DNA of 64,000 bases from Nonomuraea rubra (GTDB lineage Bacteria > Actinomycetota > Actinomycetes > Streptosporangiales > Streptosporangiaceae), in assembly GCF_014207985.1 (NCBI RefSeq), contig NZ_JACHMI010000001.1, positions 851,001-915,000 of the forward strand, in the 5' to 3' direction. Position 1 is the stretch's first letter. Each line of letters begins with the position of its first letter. The notes below the pieces were generated by a model. It was not told where the DNA came from and searched no databases. It saw only the letters and a list, made by a program, of their open reading frames with translations. The position numbers and the translations under genes were made by a program. Below are positions 29,243-39,565 of this stretch, in pieces.

Positions 29243-29773
29243 CTTGCCAACTTATACCCAATTTAGGTCTCTGACCTGGGGGTTTACCGCGGCAGCCGGA
29301 TGGGCCCGTGCGGCTGATATCGAGTTGTTATGGAAGTGCCCTGTGACCGGGCGATCACTGCTGGTGGACGGCCGGTCGCAGCGCCGCTGGCGGGCGGGAG
29401 AGCGAGCACCTCCGCGCGTGGCCTCCTGTTCGCCCGCTCGAAAAGTTTTCGTGCTCGGACGGATATTGACAAGTGGCCGGTTCTCTGTGCGGGCCTTTGC
29501 GGGAGTTTCTTTCCGTGAATGGTTGACTACGCCTTACAACCGGGGTTTTCGGGAGGGCAATCGTCCATAGTGCGAGACGGGCCCGCGCGGCGCGGGCCGT
29601 GGCCCTCGGGCGCCGCCCGTGGCAAGATTTCCTTGTCGCCTGATGACCTGGGGAACTCCGCGGCGGGCACGTTCGTTGTGAACGCTGCCGAAGTCCCGAA
29701 TGAACATCGAACTGAGCGTCAGTTGACCAAGGTGCCGCCGCGCCCCGTAGGCTCGGCGTCACAGGAGGCAGCG
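29243..29773. other. 531-base gene-poor stretch between tRNA and the BI-1 family gene
   Basis: No convincing gene. It is less GC-rich than its surroundings in the first half. It holds a short hairpin (GGCCCGCG 29580-29587 with its complement 29591-29598, loop CGG) and, near the end, a possible promoter for the next gene: TTGACC (29723-29728) and TAGGCT (29748-29753) with a 19-base spacer. A TTGACA at 29466 has no matching -10. Confidence 0.5.
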
Positions 29774-30577
29774 ATGGAGAGCAAGAACCCCGTATTCAGC
29801 AGGTCGCGGCAGCAGGCCGCGGCGGGCTGGGCCGGTCCCACCCCGTCCCCCGACCAGCTGCAGAACATGTACGACGCGCCGTCGTACGCACCCCCGTCCC
29901 GGCCGGCGTATCGGACCATGACGCTCGACGACGTCGTGGTCCGAGGGTTCCTGACCCTCGGGACACTCGTCCTGGCCGCCGCTGCGGCCTGGTATTTCAA
30001 CGTGCCGCCCATGGTGGCCATCGGCGCCGCCATCGTGGCGCTGGCGCTGGGCCTGATCGTCTCGTTCACGATGAGCACCAACCCGGCGCTCATCCTGGGC
30101 TACGCGGTCGCCGAGGGCGTCTTCCTCGGCAAGATCAGCTTTGTCTTCAACGGCATGGCCAGCGGCATCGTGTTGCAGGCGGTGCTCGGCACGGCCTTCG
30201 CGTTCGCGGCGGTGCTGGCCGTCTACGCGCTACGCATCGTCCGGGTGACACCCAAGCTGGTGAAGTTCGTGATCGCCGCCGCGATCGCGGCCGTCGGGTT
30301 CATGCTCCTCAACCTGCTGCTTGGCGTGTTCGGCGTCAACGACGGCCAGGGCCTGGGCCTGCGTGCCGACGAGCCGATCGGCTGGATCTTCAGCGTCGCG
30401 ATGATCCTGCTCGGCTGCTTCTTCCTCCTGCTCGACTTCGACTCGATCGAGCAGGGCGTCAAGCAGGGCGCGCCGGAGAAGTTCGCTTGGCAGTGCGCGT
30501 TCGGCCTGACGCTGAGCCTGGTGTGGATCTACCTGGAGATCCTCAGGTTCGTCAGCTATTTCACCAGTAGCGACTAG
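29774..30577 (+). CDS. Bax inhibitor-1/YccA family membrane protein
   Basis: A 267-residue member of the BI-1/TMBIM family, whose bacterial relatives are pH-sensitive calcium-leak channels. A Pro-rich cytoplasmic N terminus (1-55) is followed by seven predicted helices. The late segment FFLLLDFDSIEQGVKQGAPE contains the paired aspartates typical of the family's pH sensor, and the final helix holds LSLVWIYLEILRF. The ATG is set by a perfect AGGAGG 6 bases upstream; the reading frame extends further up but without other support. A hairpin terminator follows. Confidence 0.92.
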   Translation: MESKNPVFSRSRQQAAAGWAGPTPSPDQLQNMYDAPSYAPPSRPAYRTMTLDDVVVRGFLTLGTLVLAAAAAWYFNVPPMVAIGAAIVALALGLIVSFTMSTNPALILGYAVAEGVFLGKISFVFNGMASGIVLQAVLGTAFAFAAVLAVYALRIVRVTPKLVKFVIAAAIAAVGFMLLNLLLGVFGVNDGQGLGLRADEPIGWIFSVAMILLGCFFLLLDFDSIEQGVKQGAPEKFAWQCAFGLTLSLVWIYLEILRFVSYFTSSD

Positions 30578-30600
30578 CCGTTCAACGTCGTGACATGCAG

Positions 30601-30629
30601 GAGGGCCTCGCCGTTCAGGCGGGGCCCTC
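30601..30629 (+). terminator. Terminator hairpin after the BI-1 family gene
   Basis: A 12-bp stem (30601-30612 with 30618-30629, one G-T pair) and a 5-base loop, 23 bases after the stop. There is no U run. Confidence 0.7.
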
Positions 30630-30745
30630 TCGCTGTGCGACCGAAAATCTACCTGCCGTCACAGAATGATGCCGGACTTGGGGCTTGCCATTCGCACGTG
30701 CGTGTTGCAGTGTCAAGCAAAGGACCTTAATCCGCGGAGGTGCCC

Positions 30746-30979
30746 ATGTCCTTGAACCACTCACCGGAGACGCAGACGAAGCTCATCGCAAGGGTCCCGA
30801 CCATCACGGGACGCGAACTCCCCGAGTGGTTCCAAGCCATCGACAACGGCCCGGCTTTCCTACGGTGTGACGAGCGGGCCAACTGGCTTGCCGACGAGCA
30901 CGGGCTGACCCACGGCTACGCCGCCGCCATCGTCCACGAGCACGAGCGGCACCGCCGTAACCGCATGGGCTTCATCTAG
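30746..30979 (+). CDS. DUF4287 family small protein
   Basis: A 77-residue soluble protein resembling the DUF4287 family: TGRELPEWFQAIDN, then a W-L-x-x-EHGLTHGYAAAIVHEHERHR helix pair. Relatives occur alone or fused to DUF5655 and lack an assigned function. The ATG is set by GGAGG (30736-30740) five bases upstream. It is a single gene flanked by gaps. Confidence 0.8.
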   Translation: MSLNHSPETQTKLIARVPTITGRELPEWFQAIDNGPAFLRCDERANWLADEHGLTHGYAAAIVHEHERHRRNRMGFI

Positions 30980-31032
30980 GCCCAGCCATCCCCGCGCCCG
31001 TGCCCCAAGCGCGGGCGCGTCATCATGAGGTC

Positions 31033-31440
31033 ATGGATCTCGACAAGGCACTCGGTTTTCTCCGCGACAATCACCGCGCGGTCCTGCTGACCAGGCATCG
31101 CGACGGGCGTCCTCAACTGTCCCCGATCACGGTCGGGGTGCAGGACGGCCACCTGGTCATCAGCTCCAGGGAGACGGCGGTCAAGGTCCGCAACGCGCTG
31201 CGCGACCCCGAGGTGTCGGTGTGCGCGTTCACGGACGGGTTCTTCGGGGAGTGGATCCAGGTCGACGGTACGGCGGAGATCATCCACCTGCCCGAGGCCA
31301 TGGAGCCGCTCGTCACCTACTACCGCGACATCTCCGGCGAGCACCCCGACTGGGACGACTACCGCGCCGCCATGGTCCGTGACCAGCGCGTCATCATGCG
31401 CATCGCCCCGTCCCGTGTGGGGCCGACCCGGCACGGGTAG
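31033..31440 (+). CDS. PPOX-class (split-barrel) F420/FMN-dependent oxidoreductase
   Basis: A 135-residue split-barrel flavin/deazaflavin-binding protein of the pyridoxamine-phosphate-oxidase-like family. It shows AVLLTRHRDGRPQLSPI at the first strands, HLVISSRETAVKVRNALRDP with the conserved helix, and GEWIQVDGTAEII. Many actinobacterial members use F420. The ATG at 31033 is preferred, with GAGG upstream; an in-frame GTG at 31000 is possible. The substrate is unknown. It converges on the thiolase gene. Confidence 0.88.
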   Translation: MDLDKALGFLRDNHRAVLLTRHRDGRPQLSPITVGVQDGHLVISSRETAVKVRNALRDPEVSVCAFTDGFFGEWIQVDGTAEIIHLPEAMEPLVTYYRDISGEHPDWDDYRAAMVRDQRVIMRIAPSRVGPTRHG

Positions 31441-31507
31441 CGGGGGGTGCGGCGAGCCGCGGTGTGGACCCCGGCCGCGGCTCGCTTCTCCCGGTTTTCC
31501 CTGACGG

Positions 31508-32725
31508 TCAGCTCAGGCGCTCGATGACCATCGCCATGCCCTGGCCGCCGCCCACGCACATCGTCTCCAGGCCGATGCTCTTGTCGTGGTGCTGCAGGCT
31601 GTTGATCAGCGTCGAGGTGATCCTCGCGCCGGTCATGCCGAACGGGTGCCCGACCGCGATCGCGCCGCCGTTGACGTTGAGCCGGTCGAGGTCGATGCCC
31701 AGCTCCCGGTAGGAGGGGATCACCTGGGCGGCGAACGCCTCGTTGATCTCCACCAGGTCGATGTCGTCGATCGCCATCCCGGCCCTGGCCAGCGCCTGCT
31801 TCGAGGCCTCCACCGGGCCGAGGCCCATGATCTCGGGCGACAGGCCGGAGACGGCGGTGGAGACGATCCTGGCCAGCGGCGTGATGCCGAGCTCCGCGGC
31901 CTTGACGTCGCTCATCACGACGACCGCCGCCGCCCCGTCGTTCAGCGGGCAGCAGTTGCCGGCCGTGACCGTTCCGTCCGGGCGGAAGACGGGCTGCAGG
32001 GTGGAGACCTTCTCGTACGTGGTGCCCGCCCGCGGCCCGTCGTCCTTGGCGACCACGGTGCCGTCGGGCAGCGTCACCGGGGTGATGTCCTTCTGCCAGA
32101 AGCCGTCGGCCAGCGCCTTCTCCGCCAGGTTCTGCGAGCGCACGCCGAACTCGTCCTGCTCCTGGCGCGAGACGCCCTTGATCTGGGCCAGGTTCTCGGC
32201 CGTCTGCCCCATGGCGATGTAGACGTCGGGGATCGCGCCGTCCTCGCGGGGGTCGTGCCAGGTCTTCCCGCCCTCGGCGTACGCCTTGGTGCGGTCGCGG
32301 GCCTCCAGGAAGAGCGGGTTGTGCGTGTCGGGCAGCGAGTCGGAGTTGCCCTTGGCGAAGCGCGAGACGGTCTCGACGCCCGCGGAGACGAACACGTCGC
32401 CCTCGCCGGACTTGATGGCGTGGAAGGCCATCCTCGTGGTCTGCAGCGAGGAGGAGCAGTAGCGGGTCACCGTGGTGCCGGGCACGTTGTCGAGCCCGAG
32501 CATCACCGCCACCACCCGGGCCATGTTGAAGCCCTGCTCGCCGCCGGGCAGGCCGCAGCCCAGCATGATGTCCTCGATCGAGGCGGGGTCGAGCTGGGGC
32601 ACCTTGGCCAGCGCCGCCTTGATCATCTGCACGGTCAGGTCGTCGGGGCGGATGTCCTTGAGCGAACCCTTGAAGGCTCGTCCGATCGGGGAACGCGCGG
32701 TTGCGACGATGACTGCCTCGGGCAT
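31508..32725 (-). CDS. Acetyl-CoA C-acyltransferase (thiolase)
   Basis: Thiolase (405 aa) that cleaves 3-ketoacyl-CoA in beta-oxidation. The acyl-accepting Cys lies in TRYCSSSLQTTRMA near residue 90, and the C-terminal catalytic motifs are GGAIAVGHPFGMTGAR and MCVGGGQGMAMV. Start ATG at 32725, with AGGAGGGG upstream. In Mycobacterium tuberculosis a thiolase (fadA3) lies in the same order ahead of an SGNH protein, cbs and metB, from memory. An inverted repeat upstream (32753-32771) is a candidate operator. Confidence 0.95.
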   Translation of the reverse strand: MPEAVIVATARSPIGRAFKGSLKDIRPDDLTVQMIKAALAKVPQLDPASIEDIMLGCGLPGGEQGFNMARVVAVMLGLDNVPGTTVTRYCSSSLQTTRMAFHAIKSGEGDVFVSAGVETVSRFAKGNSDSLPDTHNPLFLEARDRTKAYAEGGKTWHDPREDGAIPDVYIAMGQTAENLAQIKGVSRQEQDEFGVRSQNLAEKALADGFWQKDITPVTLPDGTVVAKDDGPRAGTTYEKVSTLQPVFRPDGTVTAGNCCPLNDGAAAVVVMSDVKAAELGITPLARIVSTAVSGLSPEIMGLGPVEASKQALARAGMAIDDIDLVEINEAFAAQVIPSYRELGIDLDRLNVNGGAIAVGHPFGMTGARITSTLINSLQHHDKSIGLETMCVGGGQGMAMVIERLS

Positions 32726-32752
32726 GGCCCCTCCTTTGTCGGCGCTAATAGT

Positions 32753-32771
32753 AGAACTATATTCCAGTTCT
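32753..32771. promoter_or_regulatory. Inverted repeat AGAACT-N7-AGTTCT upstream of the thiolase gene
   Basis: Perfect 6-bp arms, 28-46 bases upstream of the thiolase ATG and overlapping a TATAGT hexamer on the minus strand. The half-site AGAAC resembles those of TetR-type lipid regulators such as KstR, but the spacing differs from the KstR consensus, so the regulator is unknown. Confidence 0.5.
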
Positions 32772-32810
32772 TCGCGCAAGGCCCGCCGCCCCCCGGTCCG
32801 CGAGGCCGCG

Positions 32811-34160
32811 TCAGCCGTACATGCCGGGTGCCGTCGCCGCGTGGTCGTTGACGGCGTGCAGGCCGCCCTTCTCGTCGCGCCACAGGCGCCAGCCGTCCTG
32901 GCTGCCGGTGAACCAGGGCGGCGGGACCGCCACGGGGGAGACGCGCTTGCCGGTGCCCAGGTCGTACTCGCACAGGGCGGCCGTCGAGTAGAAGCCGGGA
33001 GGCTGCCCCTTCAGCGGCAGCGGCTTGGGGTCGGTGACGCAGAAGGACCAGCCGCGCTCCTCCTCCACCGGCACCGGCTTGCCCCCCGCCACGTCGAACG
33101 CCGTGCCCTTGGCGCCGTGCTTGAGGAAGCCCAGCCTGTCCATGCGGTCGGGGAAGGCCAGCCACCAGCCGGAGCCGGGCACGTCCGTGGCGCTGATCTG
33201 GCCGACCACCCGCCCGCTGGCCGGGTCGAGCCGGGCGAACCCGCCGTAGGCGCCCTGCGGATCGACCGGCCTGACGACCGGGGCGAAGCCGGGGGAGCCG
33301 CTGGGGTAGACCCGTACGACCGAGGGCCGCATCCAGTTGATCGTGCCATCGGCGATGCCGACGGAGAACAGGCCGAAGGTGGAGACCTTCTTGCTCTGCG
33401 GGTTCGTGTAGGGGGCGACGTACCCGACCAGGTCGTCCCCCGCCGCGCCGAACGCCCACCCGCCCGACAGGTCGATCCCGGGCCCGAGCGCCTGCTCGAT
33501 CGGCTGCTGCCACTGCAGCTTGCCGGTCTTGACCTCGTACGACTCCACCATGGGGTTGGCGGCCAGCCTGAGCAGCACGACCCGGCTCTGATCCGACCAC
33601 TCCACCTCGGAGATGCCGGGCAGCTTCCACAACTGCTTGCCGGTCACCGGGTCGAGCACCACCATGCGCGCCTTGGCCAGGGCGGTGTGCTCGGACAGAC
33701 ACACGTACGGCCCGCAACGCTGCGGCCCGAACGTCGAGTGGACCGGCCGCGTCCACTTCTGCGCGCCCGAGTGGGCGTCGCGGGCCACGAGCGTGGCGTT
33801 CCACTTGCCCTTCTTGCCCGGATCGAGCGCGACCACCACGCCCTGCTTCGCTGGCGTCTCCACGATCGCGGGAGCGGAGACGCCCATGCCGGGCAGGCGG
33901 CCGGCCATCGTGGCGGGGTAGGCCCACAGACGCTTGCCGTCGCGCAGGTTGACGGCGACCGTCTCCAGGGCACCGTCGGGCCTCATGGAGGTGACGGCGA
34001 CGACCCCGCCCGCCACCGCCATCCGGCTGACGGCGTTGACCTGGGTGTTGTGCCAGGTCGGGAACTTCGAGGTGGCCGCGTCGCTGCCGGAGCAGGCGGT
34101 GGCGGCGAGGGTTCCGGCGAGAGCGATGGACGTTTTCCAGAGGGGCCGGAGCACGGGCAA
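32811..34160 (-). CDS. PQQ-like beta-propeller lipoprotein
   Basis: A 449-residue predicted lipoprotein: signal peptide with lipobox ATAC (Cys near residue 23), then repeated blade motifs with D-x-x-[TS]-G-[KQ]-x-x-W (DGKRLW, SGAQKWT, TGKQLWKL, TGKLQWQ), as in PQQ-repeat or BamB-like propellers. Such proteins act as scaffolds outside the membrane. Two possible starts, TTG 34160 and GTG 34154, share one GGAG site. It sits between the thiolase and the SGNH gene and is not part of the order I know from Mycobacterium, so it may be a lineage insertion. Confidence 0.8.
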   Translation of the reverse strand: MPVLRPLWKTSIALAGTLAATACSGSDAATSKFPTWHNTQVNAVSRMAVAGGVVAVTSMRPDGALETVAVNLRDGKRLWAYPATMAGRLPGMGVSAPAIVETPAKQGVVVALDPGKKGKWNATLVARDAHSGAQKWTRPVHSTFGPQRCGPYVCLSEHTALAKARMVVLDPVTGKQLWKLPGISEVEWSDQSRVVLLRLAANPMVESYEVKTGKLQWQQPIEQALGPGIDLSGGWAFGAAGDDLVGYVAPYTNPQSKKVSTFGLFSVGIADGTINWMRPSVVRVYPSGSPGFAPVVRPVDPQGAYGGFARLDPASGRVVGQISATDVPGSGWWLAFPDRMDRLGFLKHGAKGTAFDVAGGKPVPVEEERGWSFCVTDPKPLPLKGQPPGFYSTAALCEYDLGTGKRVSPVAVPPPWFTGSQDGWRLWRDEKGGLHAVNDHAATAPGMYG

Positions 34161-34229
34161 TTCACTCCAAAGAGAATGGGGGAGTGACGGCTCGGGCGCG
34201 AAGAGTGACCGGCTGGAGGCGTGCGGCCG

Positions 34230-35213
34230 TCAGGCGTCGTTGACTGCCTCGCCGAGTCGCCGGCGGAACAACGTCGCCCACTTCCCGTGCAGGCCCGTCG
34301 CCCGCCCGTCGACCCGGGTCGCGGTGACCTCGGTGCCGGGCTCCTCCGCGGCCGTAGCCGCCGCGAGGTAGATCGGTTGCAGAGCTTCGCCGCGTGCGGG
34401 CCGCGGCTCAGGCCACAGCCCCAACGCAGCGCACACCGACGGTAGCACCGCGTAAGCGGCCTGCGCGTAACCTCGGTCAGATGGATGGAAACGATCGGGT
34501 CCGAACATTTCTGTCGGATTTGTCGCGAACTCCGGGCCCAGGACGTCGGCGAACGCCACCGTACGGCCGCCGGCGTCCACCACCGCGACCGTCTGCGCCG
34601 CCGCGAGCTGCCTGCTCCACCGCCGCGTCACCCAGCGCAGCGGCTGCGCGATGGGCCGCACGGTGCCCAGGTCCGGGCAGGTGCCCACGATCACCTCGGC
34701 GCCCGCGTCCCGCAGCCGCCGCACGGCCTTGGTCAGGTGCCGTACGGCGATGGCCGGCGGCGTCTGCGTGATGATGTCGTTGGCGCCCACGAAGATCACG
34801 GCCAGGTCGGGCTCCATGGCGAGCGCCACGTCCACCTGCTCCGCCAGGTCGGCCGAGGGGGCGCCGGACCTGCCCGCCACGACCAGGCGCACCGGCCGCT
34901 CGGCGACCGCGGCCAGGCCGTTGGCCAGCAGCACGGCGGGGGTCTTGGCGGGGTCGGTCACGCCCAGGCCCACGGAGGTGGAGTCGCCGAGCATGGCCAT
35001 CCTGAGCGGCTCGCCGGGGAACTCGCCGTACACGCCGTCGGAGAAGGGACCGTCCAGGCCGTGCGGCTGGCCGATGGCCTTCCTGGCGAGCAGGCCCTCG
35101 GCGATCAGCAGGCCGTACGCCGTGGCTCCCAGCGCCGTCAGCCCGCCCCCTCCGAGCGCCGCCGCGGTAGCGATCCTCCGTGCCGCGCGCGCCATGCCAG
35201 CTGCCCAGACCAC
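34230..35213 (-). CDS. Membrane-anchored SGNH/GDSL hydrolase
   Basis: A 327-residue protein with one N-terminal membrane helix (residues about 9-35) and an SGNH esterase domain: block I AMLGDSTSVGLG (Ser nucleophile), block III FVGANDI (Asn), and block V DRFHPSDRGYA (Asp and His). It probably deacylates an envelope glycan or lipid. The GTG at 35213 is chosen for AGGAGG 8 bases upstream. It is divergent from cbs across 127 bases. The position matches Rv1075c of M. tuberculosis, from memory. Confidence 0.88.
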   Translation of the reverse strand: MVWAAGMARAARRIATAAALGGGGLTALGATAYGLLIAEGLLARKAIGQPHGLDGPFSDGVYGEFPGEPLRMAMLGDSTSVGLGVTDPAKTPAVLLANGLAAVAERPVRLVVAGRSGAPSADLAEQVDVALAMEPDLAVIFVGANDIITQTPPAIAVRHLTKAVRRLRDAGAEVIVGTCPDLGTVRPIAQPLRWVTRRWSRQLAAAQTVAVVDAGGRTVAFADVLGPEFATNPTEMFGPDRFHPSDRGYAQAAYAVLPSVCAALGLWPEPRPARGEALQPIYLAAATAAEEPGTEVTATRVDGRATGLHGKWATLFRRRLGEAVNDA

Positions 35214-35340
35214 GTACGTGCCTCCTCGGTCCAACTCGGCGGTAGCGTTTGCTTCATAACTAGCCGAGGAACTGCCACCCCCACTGGAACTCGGCCGTTG
35301 GCAAGCTGACCAAGCTTCGGTGAAGAAGGTGAACACCTCG

Positions 35341-36711
<1,371 letters not shown>

Positions 36712-36740
36712 CGTTCAGCGTCAGGGGAACGGGAACAGCG

Positions 36741-37913
36741 TCAGGGGAGTGGGAACTCGGCGACCACTTCCCAGGCGCCCTGCGGGGACGGGCCGGCGTA
36801 GAGCCGGCCGCCCAGCGCCTCCACCCGCTCGGCCATCCCGACCAGCCCGAACCCGCCGCCCAGCCGCGCCACCCGCGGATCGGACCCGGACCCGAAGTTG
36901 CGCACCCGCAACACCACGACCCGCTCGTGGCGCCGCAGGTCGGCCTCCACCCAGGCCGTGCGGGCGGCGTGCTTGCGGATGTTCGTCAGCGCCTCCTGGA
37001 GCACCCGGTGCAGGGTGGTCATGACCTCGGGCGGCAGCGTGCGATCGTCGAGGCCCGCGCCGATCTCGAACGCCACCTTGGGCCCGTCCGCCGAGAACCG
37101 GTCGGCCAGCATCCGCAGGTCCGCCAGCGCGGTGCCCGGCTTGCGCTCCGCGCCGTCCTCCGTACGCAGGACCTGGACCATGCGGCGCATCGAGGTCAGC
37201 GCGTCCGTGCCGGCGGACGCGATCGCGTCCAGCGCGGGAGCGACCGCGTCCGGCCTGGTCTCGGCGACCGTGCGGGCGGCCTGGGCCTGGACGACGATGC
37301 CGGTGATGTGGTGGGCGACCAGGTCGTGCAGCTCCCTGGCCAGCTCCAGGCGCTCCGCCCGCCGTACCGAGTGGACGGCCTCCGTGCGGCGCTCCTGCTG
37401 GAAACGCAGGTAGCCGCCGATGCCGGCGGCCGTCGACCAGCCCGCGAACAGCAGGAACGCGAACGCCAGCCCCGAGCTCTGGTAGTCGCGCCCGCTCGCC
37501 TCGGTCATCAGCACGAACAGCGCCGCGCACGCCAGCCCGGCCGCCCGGCGCACCGGCTCGACGTGCCGCAGCACCCCGATGGTCAGGACGAGCAGCGAGC
37601 CCGTCTCCGCCATGCCCGGCGCGGTGTCGGCGCCGGTCGAGCCGGCCAGCAGCGAGGTGCCGAACGACAGGGCCAGCATGATGGCGAAGCCCTCCACCCG
37701 GTACCTGCGGCGCAGCGCCACGGCCGCGATGCCGGCCACGCTGCAGGCCAGCACCAGCCACTGGACGCCGCCGACGACCCCGGCCAGCACGAGGTCGAGC
37801 AGCAGGAGCATGCCCAGCCAGCCGTACATCGCGATCTCGCTCAGCCGGCGTAGCCAGTACACGACGCGCTTCGAATCCCCCACGGCGTCGAGCCTAAGCC
37901 GGAAGTCGGACAT
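36741..37913 (-). CDS. Sensor histidine kinase, HisKA_3 type, no adjacent response regulator
   Basis: A 390-residue membrane kinase: four to six helices (about 25-165) without a large sensor domain, then the dimerisation/phosphoacceptor motif ARELHDLVAHHITGIVVQA near residue 195, N-box RVLQEALTNIRKHA, and the ATPase GGGFGLVGMAERV. This is the NarL/DesK type, which normally pairs with a LuxR-family regulator. None is adjacent, so it is an orphan here. The coding end and stop are duplicated in a 20-bp imperfect tandem repeat (36718-36757). Confidence 0.92.
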   Translation of the reverse strand: MSDFRLRLDAVGDSKRVVYWLRRLSEIAMYGWLGMLLLLDLVLAGVVGGVQWLVLACSVAGIAAVALRRRYRVEGFAIMLALSFGTSLLAGSTGADTAPGMAETGSLLVLTIGVLRHVEPVRRAAGLACAALFVLMTEASGRDYQSSGLAFAFLLFAGWSTAAGIGGYLRFQQERRTEAVHSVRRAERLELARELHDLVAHHITGIVVQAQAARTVAETRPDAVAPALDAIASAGTDALTSMRRMVQVLRTEDGAERKPGTALADLRMLADRFSADGPKVAFEIGAGLDDRTLPPEVMTTLHRVLQEALTNIRKHAARTAWVEADLRRHERVVVLRVRNFGSGSDPRVARLGGGFGLVGMAERVEALGGRLYAGPSPQGAWEVVAEFPLP

Positions 37914-38020
37914 CTCGTATCAACCGTTCGGCCGAGAGGGCCTGACGGAGACCAGCCCTTCAGCGGAGGCGGCGGGCGGGGCGGGTCACCGATGCTGGAT
38001 GTGTCGGAAGGGGAGAAGAC

Positions 38021-38215
38021 ATGGTTGCCATCGGGTTCGCGTTGCTGGGTGTCGGGCTGGTCGTGGGCGTGCTGCTCGCGCTGGCAGACCCCGTGCTGCT
38101 CTCGCGGATCAACGGGGAGCAGGCGGAAGGCGGCAGCGGCCGCTTCGTCAAGGCGGACGTCGTACGGCTCCCGTCCCGGTCAGGCGGGGACCGTCACGAG
38201 CCGAAGGCGGCCTGA
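38021..38215 (+). CDS. Small membrane protein
   Basis: A 64-residue protein with one N-terminal membrane helix (about 3-23: AIGFALLGVGLVVGVLLALA) and a basic tail. The ATG follows a good ribosome-binding site (GGAAGGGGAG). No family recognised. It is divergent from the histidine kinase and precedes the repeat-rich gap before metB. It is probably real, but only the start signal and hydrophobic profile support it. Confidence 0.55.
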   Translation: MVAIGFALLGVGLVVGVLLALADPVLLSRINGEQAEGGSGRFVKADVVRLPSRSGGDRHEPKAA

Positions 38216-38286
38216 GCAGGCCCGGCTCGCGCGGGCATGGTGCGCGAGCCCGCACGGGGGCTACGTGGGGACGGGCTCCCGTGAGC

Positions 38287-38385
38287 GGCCCGCGATCCGG
38301 AGGGGACCGGATCGCGGGCCGTCCGCGTTTCGGACGGACCGGATCGCGGCCCGCCCTCGTCTCCGGACGGACCGGATCGCGGGCC
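38287..38385. repeat. Three copies of a 17-bp motif with an inverted copy upstream of metB
   Basis: GGACCGGATCGCGGGCC occurs at 38304-38320, 38336-38352 (one base changed) and 38369-38385. An inverted copy of 14 bases (38287-38300) makes a perfect 14-bp hairpin with the first (38307-38320). The block ends 34 bases before the metB start, so it may be a terminator/attenuator array or a protein-binding repeat. Confidence 0.75.
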
Positions 38386-38419
38386 GTTCGCGTATGCGGC
38401 GGCCTGTAACGTGACCTGT

Positions 38420-39559
38420 ATGAGCAACGGTTTTGAAACTCTGGCCATCCACGCAGGTCAGGAGCCCGACCCGCTGACCGGCGCGGTCGTGCCGCCGATC
38501 TACGCCACGTCCACCTACAAGCAGGACGGGGTGGGCGGCCTGCGTTCCGGATATGAGTACAGCCGCTCGGCCAACCCCACCAGGACCGCGCTCGAATCCG
38601 CGCTGGCCGCCGTGGAGGGCGGGGCGCGCGGGCTGGCGTTCGCGTCGGGGCTGGCCGCCGAGGACACGCTGCTGCGTACGGTGTGCAAGCCGCAGGACCA
38701 CGTGATCATCCCGAACGACGCGTACGGCGGCACCTACCGGCTCTTCGCCAAGGTGCACGAGCGCTGGGACCTGCACTACGACCCCGTGCCGCTGCACGAC
38801 CTCGACGCCGTGGCCGCGGCCATGACGCAGAAGACGAAGGTGGTCTGGGTCGAGACGCCCACCAACCCGCTGCTCGGCATCGCCGACATCGCCGCGCTGG
38901 CGCAGCTCGCCCACGACAACGGCTCGCTGCTGGTCGTGGACAACACGTTCGCCTCGCCGTACCTGCAGCAGCCGCTCGCCCTGGGCGCCGACGTGGTCGT
39001 GCACTCGACCACCAAGTACGTCGGCGGGCACTCCGACGTGGTGGGCGGCGCGCTGGTGGCCGCAGACGCCGGGCTCGGGGAGGAGCTGGCCTACCACCAG
39101 AACGCCATGGGGGCGGTGGCCGGGCCGTTCGACGCGTGGCTGACGCTGCGGGGGCTCAAGACGCTCGGCGTACGCATGGACCGCCACTGCGACAACGCCG
39201 AACGCGTCGTCGACCTGCTCCTCGCCCACCCGCGCGTGACCTCGGTGCTCTACCCCGGGCTGCCCGAGCACGCCGGGCACGAGGTGGCGGCCAAGCAGAT
39301 GCGCAGGTTCGGCGGCATGGTGTCGTTCCGCGTGGCCGGGGGCGAGGCGGAGGCGGTCGCGGTGTGCGACAAGGCGAAGCTGTTCACGCTCGGCGAGTCG
39401 CTCGGCGGGGTCGAGTCGCTCATCGAGCACCCGGGCAGGATGACGCACGCCTCGGCCGCGGGCTCGCCGCTGGAGGTGCCCGCCGACCTGGTACGGCTCT
39501 CCGTCGGCATCGAGACCGTCGACGACCTGCTCGCCGACCTCACCCAGGCCCTGGGCTGA
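38420..39559 (+). CDS. metB: Cystathionine gamma-synthase/gamma-lyase (MetB-type)
   Basis: PLP-dependent Cys/Met metabolism enzyme (379 aa). It has the signature from YEYSRSANPTRTALE, the FASGLAAEDTLL segment, the DNTFASPYLQQPLALGAD block and the PLP lysine in HSTTKYVGGHSD near residue 200. With cbs 1.7 kb upstream, cleavage of cystathionine to cysteine (gamma-lyase) is the likely main reaction; gamma-synthase activity cannot be excluded by sequence. The ATG start has no clear ribosome-binding site and may be read from a leaderless or short-leader transcript. Confidence 0.93.
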   Translation: MSNGFETLAIHAGQEPDPLTGAVVPPIYATSTYKQDGVGGLRSGYEYSRSANPTRTALESALAAVEGGARGLAFASGLAAEDTLLRTVCKPQDHVIIPNDAYGGTYRLFAKVHERWDLHYDPVPLHDLDAVAAAMTQKTKVVWVETPTNPLLGIADIAALAQLAHDNGSLLVVDNTFASPYLQQPLALGADVVVHSTTKYVGGHSDVVGGALVAADAGLGEELAYHQNAMGAVAGPFDAWLTLRGLKTLGVRMDRHCDNAERVVDLLLAHPRVTSVLYPGLPEHAGHEVAAKQMRRFGGMVSFRVAGGEAEAVAVCDKAKLFTLGESLGGVESLIEHPGRMTHASAAGSPLEVPADLVRLSVGIETVDDLLADLTQALG

Positions 39560-39565
39560 CCGCCT

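Noticed and set aside
29243..29773. Upstream extension of the BI-1 family gene frame to 29519, and a TTGACA box at 29466
   Set aside because: The extension lacks hydrophobic or conserved character and AGGAGG marks the start at 29774; TTGACA has no -10 at the proper distance.
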